A stretch of DNA of 64,000 bases. Source: Arthrobacter globiformis. Lineage in GTDB: Bacteria > Actinomycetota > Actinomycetes > Actinomycetales > Micrococcaceae. Below are positions 54,268-61,879 of this stretch, one piece after another (within the stretch, counting starts at the first letter, position 1; each line of letters starts with the position of its first letter). The DNA lies in the NCBI RefSeq assembly GCF_030815865.1, contig NZ_JAUSXI010000001.1:2976001-3040000 (forward strand), written 5' to 3'. The translations under genes were made by a program, and so were the position numbers. The notes under the pieces were generated by a model. That model searched no databases, was not told the origin of the DNA, and worked only from the letters and a program-made list of their open reading frames with translations.

Positions 54268-55503
54268 GTGCTGAAGATTGGGTTGACGGGCGGCATCGCC
54301 TCGGGGAAGTCCCTGGTGGCAACGCGCCTGGAAGAACTGGGGGCAGTGCTCGTCGATGCCGACGCGATCGCCCGTGAGGTGGTGGAACCGGGCACTCCGG
54401 GGCTGGCCGCCGTCGTGGCCGCGTTCGGCCCGGAGATCCTCGACGGCGAGGGGCGGCTCGACCGGCCACGCCTCGGGGCCATCGTGTTCCAGGAGCCGGG
54501 ACGGCGCGCGGAGCTCAATGGCATCGTCCATCCGCTGGTGCGCGAACGCGCCGCGGTGGTGATTGCGGCCGCGCCGGGTGACGCGGTGGTGGTCCAGGAC
54601 ATTCCGCTCCTGGTGGAAACCGGACAGCAGAAGAACTTTCACCTCGTGGTGGTGGTGGATGCGCCCGAGGATGTCCGGCTGCAGCGCATGACCGGGCACC
54701 GCGGAATGACGGAAACGGACGCCCGTTCACGGATGGCCGCCCAGGCGTCCCGCCAGGACCGGCTCGCCGCAGCGGACGTGGTCCTACCCAACTCCGGCAC
54801 GCGCGAGGAGCTGCTGGCCTCCGTGGACCGGCTGTGGGAGGAGCGGCTCGTGCCCTTCGCGCGGAACATCAGCCAGGCCGCGGTGGCTGGCCGCAGCGGC
54901 GCGCCCGTTCTGGCGGCCCCGGACTCCGACTGGCCGCGGCAGGCTGCCTGTCTGGCCGAGCGGCTGAAGGCCGCCGCTCCGGAGGACGTGCTGGCCGTCG
55001 ACCACATCGGGTCGACGTCGGTCCCCGGCCTCGAGGCGAAGGACGTCATCGACCTGCAGCTCGCGGTCTCTGATCTCATGACGGCAGACCGGATTGCGCC
55101 CCTGCTTGGTGCCGCGGGGTTCCCGCTCTGGCCGGGCATCCTGATGGACAGCCCCCACGGGCGTCCCGACCCCGCTGCCTGGTCCAAGCGCCTGCACGGC
55201 AACGCCGATCCCGGGCGTCCGGTCAATCTCCATATCCGGGTGGCCGGTTCTGCGGGCTGGCGCTTCGCCCTTTGCTTCCGGGACTGGCTTCGCGCCGTTC
55301 CGGCCGCACGGGAGCAGTATGCAGCGGAGAAGCGCCGGGTGGCCGCCCTGCATGCCTCCGACGCCAACACGTCCGGCTACGCCGACGACAAAGAGGCGTG
55401 GTTCCGCGACGTCGGGGCTCCCGGAATGGAACGGTGGGCCGAAAGCACCGGCTGGCAGCCGCCGTCGTACGTTTCCAGCTCCGCCAACGCGAGCCACGGC
55501 TGA
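54268..55503 (+). CDS. coaE: Dephospho-CoA kinase fused to a GrpB/UPF0157 domain
   Basis: The 411-residue protein carries CoaE at the N-terminus (P-loop GGIASGKS at 8-15; DADAIAREVV, QDIPLLVETG, ADVVLPNSGT), which phosphorylates dephospho-CoA in the last step of CoA synthesis. A GrpB domain (UPF0157, nucleotidyltransferase-like) follows from about residue 210 (VDHIGSTSVPGLEAKDVIDLQLAV). This fusion is known in actinobacteria; the job of the GrpB part is unsettled. GTG 54268 has TAGTCT 6 nt upstream. coaE lies between rpsA and uvrB, a conserved actinobacterial order. Confidence 0.95.
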   Translation: MLKIGLTGGIASGKSLVATRLEELGAVLVDADAIAREVVEPGTPGLAAVVAAFGPEILDGEGRLDRPRLGAIVFQEPGRRAELNGIVHPLVRERAAVVIAAAPGDAVVVQDIPLLVETGQQKNFHLVVVVDAPEDVRLQRMTGHRGMTETDARSRMAAQASRQDRLAAADVVLPNSGTREELLASVDRLWEERLVPFARNISQAAVAGRSGAPVLAAPDSDWPRQAACLAERLKAAAPEDVLAVDHIGSTSVPGLEAKDVIDLQLAVSDLMTADRIAPLLGAAGFPLWPGILMDSPHGRPDPAAWSKRLHGNADPGRPVNLHIRVAGSAGWRFALCFRDWLRAVPAAREQYAAEKRRVAALHASDANTSGYADDKEAWFRDVGAPGMERWAESTGWQPPSYVSSSANASHG

Positions 55504-55565
55504 ACCCAGTACAGCCCAAAGCTGAATCAGGAGTTCCTGTCAGTGGCCGGCTGTAGATTAGGTAC

Positions 55566-57665
55566 ATGAGTCTTGCGCAGGAGGTCAACCGCGTCGTTGC
55601 GCCCTTCGAGGTCATCAGCGAGTTCCAGCCCGCCGGTGACCAGCCGGCGGCCATCGCCGAGCTGACGGAGCGCATCAGGAACGGCGAAAAGGACGTGGTG
55701 CTGCTCGGTGCCACCGGTACCGGCAAGAGCGCCACCACCGCCTGGCTGATCGAGCAGGTCCAGCGGCCCACACTGGTGATGGTGCAGAACAAGACCCTCG
55801 CGGCGCAGCTGGCCAACGAGTTCCGCGAACTCCTGCCGAACAATGCGGTGGAGTACTTCGTCTCCTACTACGACTACTACCAGCCCGAAGCGTACGTGGC
55901 GCAGACGGACACGTTCATCGAGAAGGACTCCTCCATCAACGAGGAAGTGGAGCGGCTCCGGCACTCCGCCACCAACGCGCTCCTCACCCGCCGCGACGTG
56001 ATTGTGGTGGCAACCGTGTCCTGCATCTACGGCCTGGGCACGCCGGAGGAGTACATCGCCGGCATGGTGACGCTGCGCAAGGGCGCCGAAATGAACCGTG
56101 ATGACCTGCTGCGCAAATTCGTCTCCATGCAGTACGCCCGCAATGACATGGACTTCCACCGTGGCACGTTCCGGGTCCGCGGCGACACCGTGGAAATCAT
56201 TCCCATGTATGAAGAACTGGCCATCCGGATCGAGTTTTTCGGGGATGAGATTGAGAACATCCATACCCTGCATCCGCTGACCGGAGAGGTGATCCGGGAC
56301 GAAGAGGAGATGTACGTGTTCCCGGCCTCGCACTATGTGGCCGGACCCGAACGGATGGCGCGTGCCATCAAACGGATCGAGGACGAACTCGCCGACCGGC
56401 TCCAGGTCCTGGAAAGCCAGAACAAGCTCGTGGAAGCCCAGCGGCTGCGGATGCGCACCACTTACGACCTCGAAATGATGCAGCAGATGGGTTTCTGCAA
56501 CGGCATCGAGAACTACTCATCGCACATTGACGGCCGCGCCCGCGGAACCGCCCCGCATTGCCTCCTGGACTACTTCCCGGACGACTTCCTGCTGGTGGTG
56601 GACGAATCCCACGTGACCATCCCGCAGATCGGGGCCATGTACGAGGGTGATATGTCCCGCAAGCGGAACCTTGTGGACTTCGGCTTCCGGCTGCCTTCCG
56701 CTATGGATAACCGTCCGTTGAAATGGGACGAGTTCCTTGAGCGCACAGGCCAGACCGTCTACTTGTCCGCCACGCCCGGCAAGTACGAATTGGGCAAGGC
56801 GGACGGCTTCGTCCAGCAGATCATCCGGCCCACCGGACTGATCGACCCCGAGGTGGTGGTCAAGCCGACTAAAGACCAGATCGACGACCTGCTGGGTGAG
56901 ATCAAGACCCGCACAGAGAAGAATGAACGCGTCCTGGTAACCACGCTGACCAAGCGGATGGCGGAGGACCTCACCGACTACCTCCTGGGCCATGGCATCA
57001 AGGTGGAGTACCTGCACTCCGACGTCGACACGCTGCGGCGTGTCGAGCTGCTCCGCGAACTCCGGATGGGTGTTTTCGACGTCTTGGTTGGCATCAACCT
57101 GCTCCGGGAAGGCCTTGACCTGCCGGAGGTCTCCCTGGTGAGCATCCTGGACGCGGACAAGGAAGGCTTCCTTCGTTCGTCCACGTCCCTGATCCAGACC
57201 ATCGGCCGTGCCGCGCGCAACGTCTCGGGGCAGGTCCACATGTACGCGGACCGCATCACGGACTCCATGGCCCACGCCATCGATGAAACCAACAGGCGCC
57301 GCGCCATCCAGGTGGCCTACAACACGGAAAACGGAATCGATCCGCAACCGCTGCGCAAGAAGATTGCCGACATCACGGACCAGCTGGCCAAAGAAGACGC
57401 GGACACCCAGGAGCTGCTCAACAACAACCGTTTGGCCAAGGGGGCCAAACGCGGCAAGTCCGCCGCCAAGGGGGCGGCCACGGTCCGCGCCGACGGGCTG
57501 GCAGCGGCGCCCGCCGAGGACCTGGTGGGCCTGATCGAGCAGCTGACCGAGCAGATGCACGGAGCGGCCGCCGAGCTGCAGTTCGAAGTGGCCGCCCGGA
57601 TCCGCGACGAAGTTTCCGAGCTCAAGAAGGAACTGCGGCAGATGCAGTCAGCCGGGCACGCCTAG
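55566..57665 (+). CDS. uvrB: Excinuclease ABC subunit B
   Basis: The 699-residue DNA helicase-like protein verifies damage in nucleotide excision repair with UvrA and UvrC. Walker A GATGTGKS (48-55), the beta-hairpin [30 protein letters not shown], the helicase motif [18 protein letters not shown], and the C-terminal UVR motif ([20 protein letters not shown]) are all present. TAGATT is 6 nt before ATG 55566, so leaderless. I found no clear LexA box in the 62-bp upstream gap. Confidence 0.97.
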   Translation: MSLAQEVNRVVAPFEVISEFQPAGDQPAAIAELTERIRNGEKDVVLLGATGTGKSATTAWLIEQVQRPTLVMVQNKTLAAQLANEFRELLPNNAVEYFVSYYDYYQPEAYVAQTDTFIEKDSSINEEVERLRHSATNALLTRRDVIVVATVSCIYGLGTPEEYIAGMVTLRKGAEMNRDDLLRKFVSMQYARNDMDFHRGTFRVRGDTVEIIPMYEELAIRIEFFGDEIENIHTLHPLTGEVIRDEEEMYVFPASHYVAGPERMARAIKRIEDELADRLQVLESQNKLVEAQRLRMRTTYDLEMMQQMGFCNGIENYSSHIDGRARGTAPHCLLDYFPDDFLLVVDESHVTIPQIGAMYEGDMSRKRNLVDFGFRLPSAMDNRPLKWDEFLERTGQTVYLSATPGKYELGKADGFVQQIIRPTGLIDPEVVVKPTKDQIDDLLGEIKTRTEKNERVLVTTLTKRMAEDLTDYLLGHGIKVEYLHSDVDTLRRVELLRELRMGVFDVLVGINLLREGLDLPEVSLVSILDADKEGFLRSSTSLIQTIGRAARNVSGQVHMYADRITDSMAHAIDETNRRRAIQVAYNTENGIDPQPLRKKIADITDQLAKEDADTQELLNNNRLAKGAKRGKSAAKGAATVRADGLAAAPAEDLVGLIEQLTEQMHGAAAELQFEVAARIRDEVSELKKELRQMQSAGHA

Positions 57666-57755
57666 CCCCCGTCACGCGGCGCGGGGGGTCAGGTGGCGTG
57701 GCCGTGGGGTCACGTGGCGCGGGGGACCGCGCCTCTAGGGTAAAGTTGAGGTCAC

Positions 57756-57869
57756 GTAGGGGAGTATCCCAAGCGCTACGAACGTCAACACGCAGGGCAC
57801 AGATGCCCTGCCGGGCGTAGCGGGCAGCCACATCAGCACCAAGTGCACAGGTTCGCCGGAGAGACTTAC
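57756..57869 (+). ncRNA. yybP-ykoY-type (Mn2+) riboswitch upstream of terC
   Basis: The leader of the TerC gene has the conserved GGGGAGTATCCC block (57759 on) and the distal block CGGAGAGACTTAC (57857-57869), the two halves that face each other in yybP-ykoY Mn2+ riboswitches. They can close as stem P1: GTAGG (57756-57760) with CTTAC (57865-57869). Between them are further stems (CAGGGCA-C-AGATGCCCTG region 57793-57810). TAGGGT/TAAAGT at 57736-57746 may be its -10. TerC-family genes are classic targets of this riboswitch in other bacteria. The call rests on recalled consensus, not on a covariance search. Confidence 0.78.
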
Positions 57870-57902
57870 ACCGGTTTTCTGTACCCTGCGAAAGGCATTT
57901 TT

Positions 57903-58928
57903 GTGGAACTTCCCGTCTGGTTCGAGGTCGGCTCGTTCGTCGTCCTCGGCATCATCCTCCTTATGGACCTGCTTCTGGTAGTACGCCGTCCGCATGAGCC
58001 CTCCATGAAGGAAGCCGGCCTCTGGGTGGCCTTCTATGTGGCACTGGCCCTCGTGTTCGCCGGTGCCATGTTCATGTTCACGGGACCCGAGTACGGCAGC
58101 CAGTTCGTGGCCGGCTGGGTGACTGAGTACAGCCTCAGCATCGACAACCTGTTTGTCTTCATCATCATCATGGCCCGTTTCTCCGTGCCCCGTAAGTACC
58201 AGCAGGAAGTGCTGATGGTGGGCATCATCATCGCCCTGATCCTGCGCGGCATCTTCATCATGCTCGGCGCCATTGTGATCGAGCAGTTCAGCTGGGTCTT
58301 CTACATCTTCGGCGCTTTCCTCCTCTGGACCGCCTGGAAGCAGGCGCAGGACGAGGGCGAAGACGAAGAGGACCAGGAGAACGCCCTCATCGGCAAGCTC
58401 CGCAAGGTCATCCCCATGTCCGAGAAGTTCGACGGCGGCAAGCTGCGCACCACTGTGGACGGCAAGAAGGTCTTCACCCCCATGGTGATCGTCTTCATCA
58501 CCATCGGCATGACCGACCTGCTCTTCGCGGTCGACTCCATCCCCGCGATCTTCGGCCTGACGCAGAGCGCCTTCATCGTCTTTACGGCGAACATCTTCGC
58601 GCTGATGGGCCTGCGGCAGCTGTACTTCCTGCTCGGCGGCCTGATGAACCGCCTCATCTACCTGAAGCACGCACTGTCCATCATCCTGGCGTTCATCGGC
58701 GTGAAGCTGATCCTGCACGCCATGCACGTCAACGAACTGCCGTTCATCAACGGCGGGCACCACATCGAATGGGCCCCGGAGATCCCGACGTACGTGTCCC
58801 TCGCGGTCATCATCGGCACCATCATCATCGCCGTGATCGCCAGCCTGGTGAGCTCCGGCGCACAGAAGGCCAAGCTGGATGCCCGCCTCGAGGAGGACTC
58901 CCGGAAGAGCCTGAGCGACGTCGACTAG
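57903..58928 (+). CDS. TerC-family membrane protein (likely Mn2+ export/Alx-like)
   Basis: The 341-residue protein has about 8-9 helices with the family motif TEYSLSIDNLFVFIIIMARF and MTDLLFAVDSIPAIFGLTQSAFIVFTANIFALMGLRQLYFLL (its second repeat), which carry the acidic Asn-Asp metal-site residues. A cytoplasmic acidic loop (QDEGEDEEDQE) joins the halves. TerC/Alx relatives export manganese. The start is set at GTG 57903, with AAAGG 7-9 nt upstream and just after the riboswitch; GTG 57843 lies inside the riboswitch and is rejected. A strong terminator follows. Confidence 0.9.
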   Translation: MELPVWFEVGSFVVLGIILLMDLLLVVRRPHEPSMKEAGLWVAFYVALALVFAGAMFMFTGPEYGSQFVAGWVTEYSLSIDNLFVFIIIMARFSVPRKYQQEVLMVGIIIALILRGIFIMLGAIVIEQFSWVFYIFGAFLLWTAWKQAQDEGEDEEDQENALIGKLRKVIPMSEKFDGGKLRTTVDGKKVFTPMVIVFITIGMTDLLFAVDSIPAIFGLTQSAFIVFTANIFALMGLRQLYFLLGGLMNRLIYLKHALSIILAFIGVKLILHAMHVNELPFINGGHHIEWAPEIPTYVSLAVIIGTIIIAVIASLVSSGAQKAKLDARLEEDSRKSLSDVD

Positions 58929-58951
58929 GCTTCCGCAGCCAGTCTCAGCAG

Positions 58952-58988
58952 AAAGCAACCCCGGCCACCTGGTGGCCGGGGTTGCTTT
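58952..58988. terminator. Intrinsic terminator after terC
   Basis: AAAGCAACCCCGGCCACC, one T, and its exact complement form an 18-bp perfect stem followed by TTT. It probably also serves the convergent hydrolase gene. Confidence 0.9.
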
Positions 58989-59023
58989 GTCTTGCACAGG
59001 GTCTGCCTGGCTTGTCCGCGCGC

Positions 59024-59081
59024 AGGGGCCCAAGTGTCCGTTCGCGCTGGGAGAAGGGGCCTAAGTGTCCGTTCGCGCTGG
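59024..59081 (+). repeat. Two copies of a 27-bp direct repeat, 31-bp period
   Basis: The unit reads AGGGGCC(C/T)AAGTGTCCG followed by TTCGCGCTGG, at 59024-59050 and 59055-59081, with one difference. It ends 3 bp before the stop of the hydrolase gene. It looks like a dispersed intergenic repeat, but no third copy was found in the window. Confidence 0.8.
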
Positions 59082-59083
59082 CT

Positions 59084-60439
59084 TCAGCGGGCGGAGCGCA
59101 CCATGCCGAGCAGGCGGCCGAAGATGGCCTCACCGTCGTCCGCGATTCCGTCGTGGTGGAACTCGCCGGTTTCCCACGTCTTCAACTTGCGGACGGCGGC
59201 GGCGGTCTCCATGGAGAGCCCGTGGTCCACATAGATGTCATCGCGGTAGACGGCGGCCGCCGCGGGCACGATGTTGGCAGCCAGCTGCGCGGTGTCATAC
59301 AGGGGCTTCCAGTCAGCCTTGGCCGCCAGCAGTTCCGCCACTTCCTGCAGCGGGCGAAGGGCAGGGTCCTGTTCGAAGTACCACGGGTAGACCATCTCGC
59401 CGGTCAGGAGTAGCTCGGCAGCGTCCGGCCTGAACTCCGGGAACTCCTCGAGAACCCGCCAGGCCGCCCAGCCCGTGGCCGCGTTCTGGCCGTAGATGGA
59501 CTCATGCATCAGGGCGTACAGCGGATTAGCTGCCCGCGAGACCAAGGGGCGGACCTGCTCCAGGAACGGATCCGAGAGCCGCGGACCGCCGGGCGTCTCC
59601 ACGAAGGCGTCCTCCAGCAGGTTGTGCAGGGTGTCCACCCGGGTGTTCCCGCCGAGGAAGGACCCCACCATCTGGAACCTCTCCACGGTGAGGGGAGAGC
59701 CGTCCGGGAGGTACTCCGCCGTGCCGCGGAGGTGATTGGCGATGCGGCTTACAGTTTCCCGGTCCTCGGGGTACCAGCCGAAGTACTCCGCGTTGCGGGC
59801 TGCCACCCGTCTGAAGGTCTCGCGGTAGACCCGCTCCGGGGAACCGTTCAGCGGGGCGAGCCCTCCGGTGATCAGCACCTCACACAGGCCCTTGGGTGCG
59901 AACGACAGGTACGTGAGCGCACAGAAGCCGCCGTAGCTCTGCCCGTAGACAGTCCACGGCTCCGAGCCGACAGCCTGGCGGATGAGCTCGGCGTCGGCAA
60001 TGATCGAATCGGCCCGGAAGTGCTCAAGGTACCTCGCCTGCGCTGCCGCATCCCCGCGCAGGGGCAGGGTGTTGCGGTCAATGGGGGAGGAGAGGCCGGT
60101 GCCCCGCTGGTCCAGCATCAGGATGCGGAAGTCCTTGGCGGCTGCCTTGCTCCAGCCGCCCAGCGACGCGAAGCGGTTGCCGCGCCCGCCGGGACCGCCT
60201 TGAAGATACAGGAGCCATGGCAGTTCGGCGGCTTCTGCCTCCGTGTGCTCGGCGGACACATATTCGCGGGCGAAGACTGTGATGGTCTCGGCTGCGTCTT
60301 CTCCGCCGGGGCCGGCAAAATGGTCCAGCGGCAGTGTGAAGTAGTGTTCTGCCGTGCGCATGCCGCGGAAGTTGTGCCGGGCGCGGACTGTATGAACCGG
60401 GCCCGCATTAACAGTGGCGTCCAGTGCTGCTTCAGCCAT
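59084..60439 (-). CDS. Alpha/beta hydrolase of the prolyl aminopeptidase type
   Basis: The 451-residue protein has the proline iminopeptidase-like pattern: oxyanion YLQGGPGGRGNRF, MLDQRGTGLSSP, nucleophile elbow YGQSYGGFCALTY, a large helical cap, and a C-terminal EFHHDGIADDG with the probable catalytic His. It would remove an N-terminal Pro or similar residue from short peptides. No signal peptide is seen. ATG 60439 is used (GAGG about 8 nt upstream); GTG 60445 is possible. Its 5' end overlaps the GNAT gene by 8 bp, so the two form an operon. Confidence 0.87.
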   Translation of the reverse strand: MAEAALDATVNAGPVHTVRARHNFRGMRTAEHYFTLPLDHFAGPGGEDAAETITVFAREYVSAEHTEAEAAELPWLLYLQGGPGGRGNRFASLGGWSKAAAKDFRILMLDQRGTGLSSPIDRNTLPLRGDAAAQARYLEHFRADSIIADAELIRQAVGSEPWTVYGQSYGGFCALTYLSFAPKGLCEVLITGGLAPLNGSPERVYRETFRRVAARNAEYFGWYPEDRETVSRIANHLRGTAEYLPDGSPLTVERFQMVGSFLGGNTRVDTLHNLLEDAFVETPGGPRLSDPFLEQVRPLVSRAANPLYALMHESIYGQNAATGWAAWRVLEEFPEFRPDAAELLLTGEMVYPWYFEQDPALRPLQEVAELLAAKADWKPLYDTAQLAANIVPAAAAVYRDDIYVDHGLSMETAAAVRKLKTWETGEFHHDGIADDGEAIFGRLLGMVRSAR

Positions 60440-60932
60440 GGACACCGGCCTCGCTGCGGCTGCCGAACTCTGCTAGCGCCGTTCCGGTCAGCCGGAACGT
60501 GGACCACTCCTCCATCGGGAACGCCCCGAGCTTCCGGTAGAAGTTGATGGACGGTTCGTTCCAGTCCAAAACGCTCCATTCCACACGCGCGTAGCCGCGT
60601 TCGACGGCGGTCGCCGCCAGATGCTGCAAAAGGGCCTTCCCGTGGCCCTCGCCGCGCGCCTCCGGGGTGACGTAAAGGTCCTCCAGGTAGATCCCGTGCA
60701 CGCCCTCCCACGTTGAGTAGTTCAGGAACCAGAGCGCGAAGCCACGCACGTCGCCGGCCTGGTTCTCGGCCATGTTGGCATACACGCGCGGGTCGCTGCC
60801 GAAGAGCACCTCGGTGAGCATCTCGGTGGTGTTCCGGACGGCGTCCGGCTCCTTTTCATAGACAGCCAGCTCGCGGATCAACTGCAGGATAATGGGAACG
60901 TCTGCGGGTGTGGCGGGACGGATTACACTCAT
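60432..60932 (-). CDS. GNAT family N-acetyltransferase
   Basis: The 166-residue protein has the GNAT acetyl-CoA motif (YVTPEARGEGHGKALLQHLAATA) and the later VLDWNEPSINFYRKLGA. It is close to the diamine acetyltransferase-like group. The substrate is unknown. TAAGCT lies 7 nt before ATG 60932, which suggests a leaderless mRNA. It leads the operon with the hydrolase gene and is divergent from the phosphopantetheinyl transferase gene. Confidence 0.9.
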   Translation of the reverse strand: MSVIRPATPADVPIILQLIRELAVYEKEPDAVRNTTEMLTEVLFGSDPRVYANMAENQAGDVRGFALWFLNYSTWEGVHGIYLEDLYVTPEARGEGHGKALLQHLAATAVERGYARVEWSVLDWNEPSINFYRKLGAFPMEEWSTFRLTGTALAEFGSRSEAGVHG

Positions 60933-61020
60933 GAGTCCGAGCTTACTGGGTCCGGGCTTGCTGGATCAGGCCGGCAGCACGCGGGGCAGGATGCCGGCGG
61001 AGTATAGGCTGTTGATTCCC

Positions 61021-61833
61021 ATGACCTATCAACAGTGCAGCAACCCTTCCGGAGGCGGTGTGGAAAGGGCGGCAATGCCGGGAACTGGCCTGGTCCTTCT
61101 GGCTGCCGTGAAGCTGTCCAGCGTCGACCTCCGGCAGGCCGATGCATTGAACGACGGCGAGCGGCAGCGGGCAGCGTCGTTCGGTTCCGGAATTCAGCGG
61201 GACAGGTTCCTGGCCGGACGCATCGCGTTGCGGCGGCACGCCGCCGAAACTGCAGGGATGGGCGCCGAAGAGCTCCGGGCTGACTACGTCTGCCGGGAGT
61301 GCGCGAGGGACGACCGCGTGCACGGCATGCCCCGGTACCAGGCCGGTCCATCCGGGCCGGCCGTCATGGCGAGCCTGAGCCGGGCGGGGGACTGGTGCCT
61401 GCTGGCCGCTACAACTGACGCGCGGGTCTTGGGAGTCGGCGTCGACCTGGAGGGCAGCACAGCCGCAGGCTTCGACGGGTTCGGGCTGGTTGCCCTTTCG
61501 GAGCGCGAGCGGGATCACCTGCAGAGGGTGGAGCCTGCACTCCGGCCAAGCGTCCAGACACTCCTGTGGACGCGCAAGGAGGCAGTCCTCAAGGCGCTGG
61601 GCAGGGGGCTGGATGTCGTCGACCCGGGTCTGGTGGACGTTGCCGGACCCGTTCCATTGCTGCCGGGCTTTCTGCAGGCACCGGCCGTGCCTTTGGTGGC
61701 GGGCGTGCCTCTGGCGGGGGGCCCGCAAGGCAGCGGACATCGGTGGCTGATCGACGCCGTGAATCCGGGGTCAGCGGGGCTACCGGATTCCTTCACTGCG
61801 GCAATCGCACTTCAAAGGATGCCTGGTCCGTAG
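61021..61833 (+). CDS. 4'-phosphopantetheinyl transferase superfamily protein
   Basis: The 270-residue protein matches Sfp-type transferases that put the CoA-derived arm on carrier proteins. Metal ligands Asp142 and Glu144 lie in GVGVDLEG and the third at Glu187 in LLWTRKEAVLKALGRGL. GIQRDRFLAGRIALRRH is the typical N-terminal motif. No polyketide or peptide synthetase is in the window, so its target is elsewhere. ATG 61021 is 10 nt after TAGGCT (TATAGGCT), a near-leaderless start; the frame open from 60892 overlaps the GNAT gene. Confidence 0.88.
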   Translation: MTYQQCSNPSGGGVERAAMPGTGLVLLAAVKLSSVDLRQADALNDGERQRAASFGSGIQRDRFLAGRIALRRHAAETAGMGAEELRADYVCRECARDDRVHGMPRYQAGPSGPAVMASLSRAGDWCLLAATTDARVLGVGVDLEGSTAAGFDGFGLVALSERERDHLQRVEPALRPSVQTLLWTRKEAVLKALGRGLDVVDPGLVDVAGPVPLLPGFLQAPAVPLVAGVPLAGGPQGSGHRWLIDAVNPGSAGLPDSFTAAIALQRMPGP

Positions 61834-61879
61834 CTCGCGGACCGATGGTCTGACCCGGTCCGTAGCTCCTGTCCGCCTG

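Noticed and set aside
55504..55565. LexA/SOS box before uvrB
   Set aside because: No GAAC-N4-GTTC-type palindrome is present in the gap.
57843..57902. Earlier GTG start for the TerC protein
   Set aside because: It lies inside the 3' half of the riboswitch and would add 20 residues unlike the family's N-terminus; the AAAGG site fits GTG 57903.
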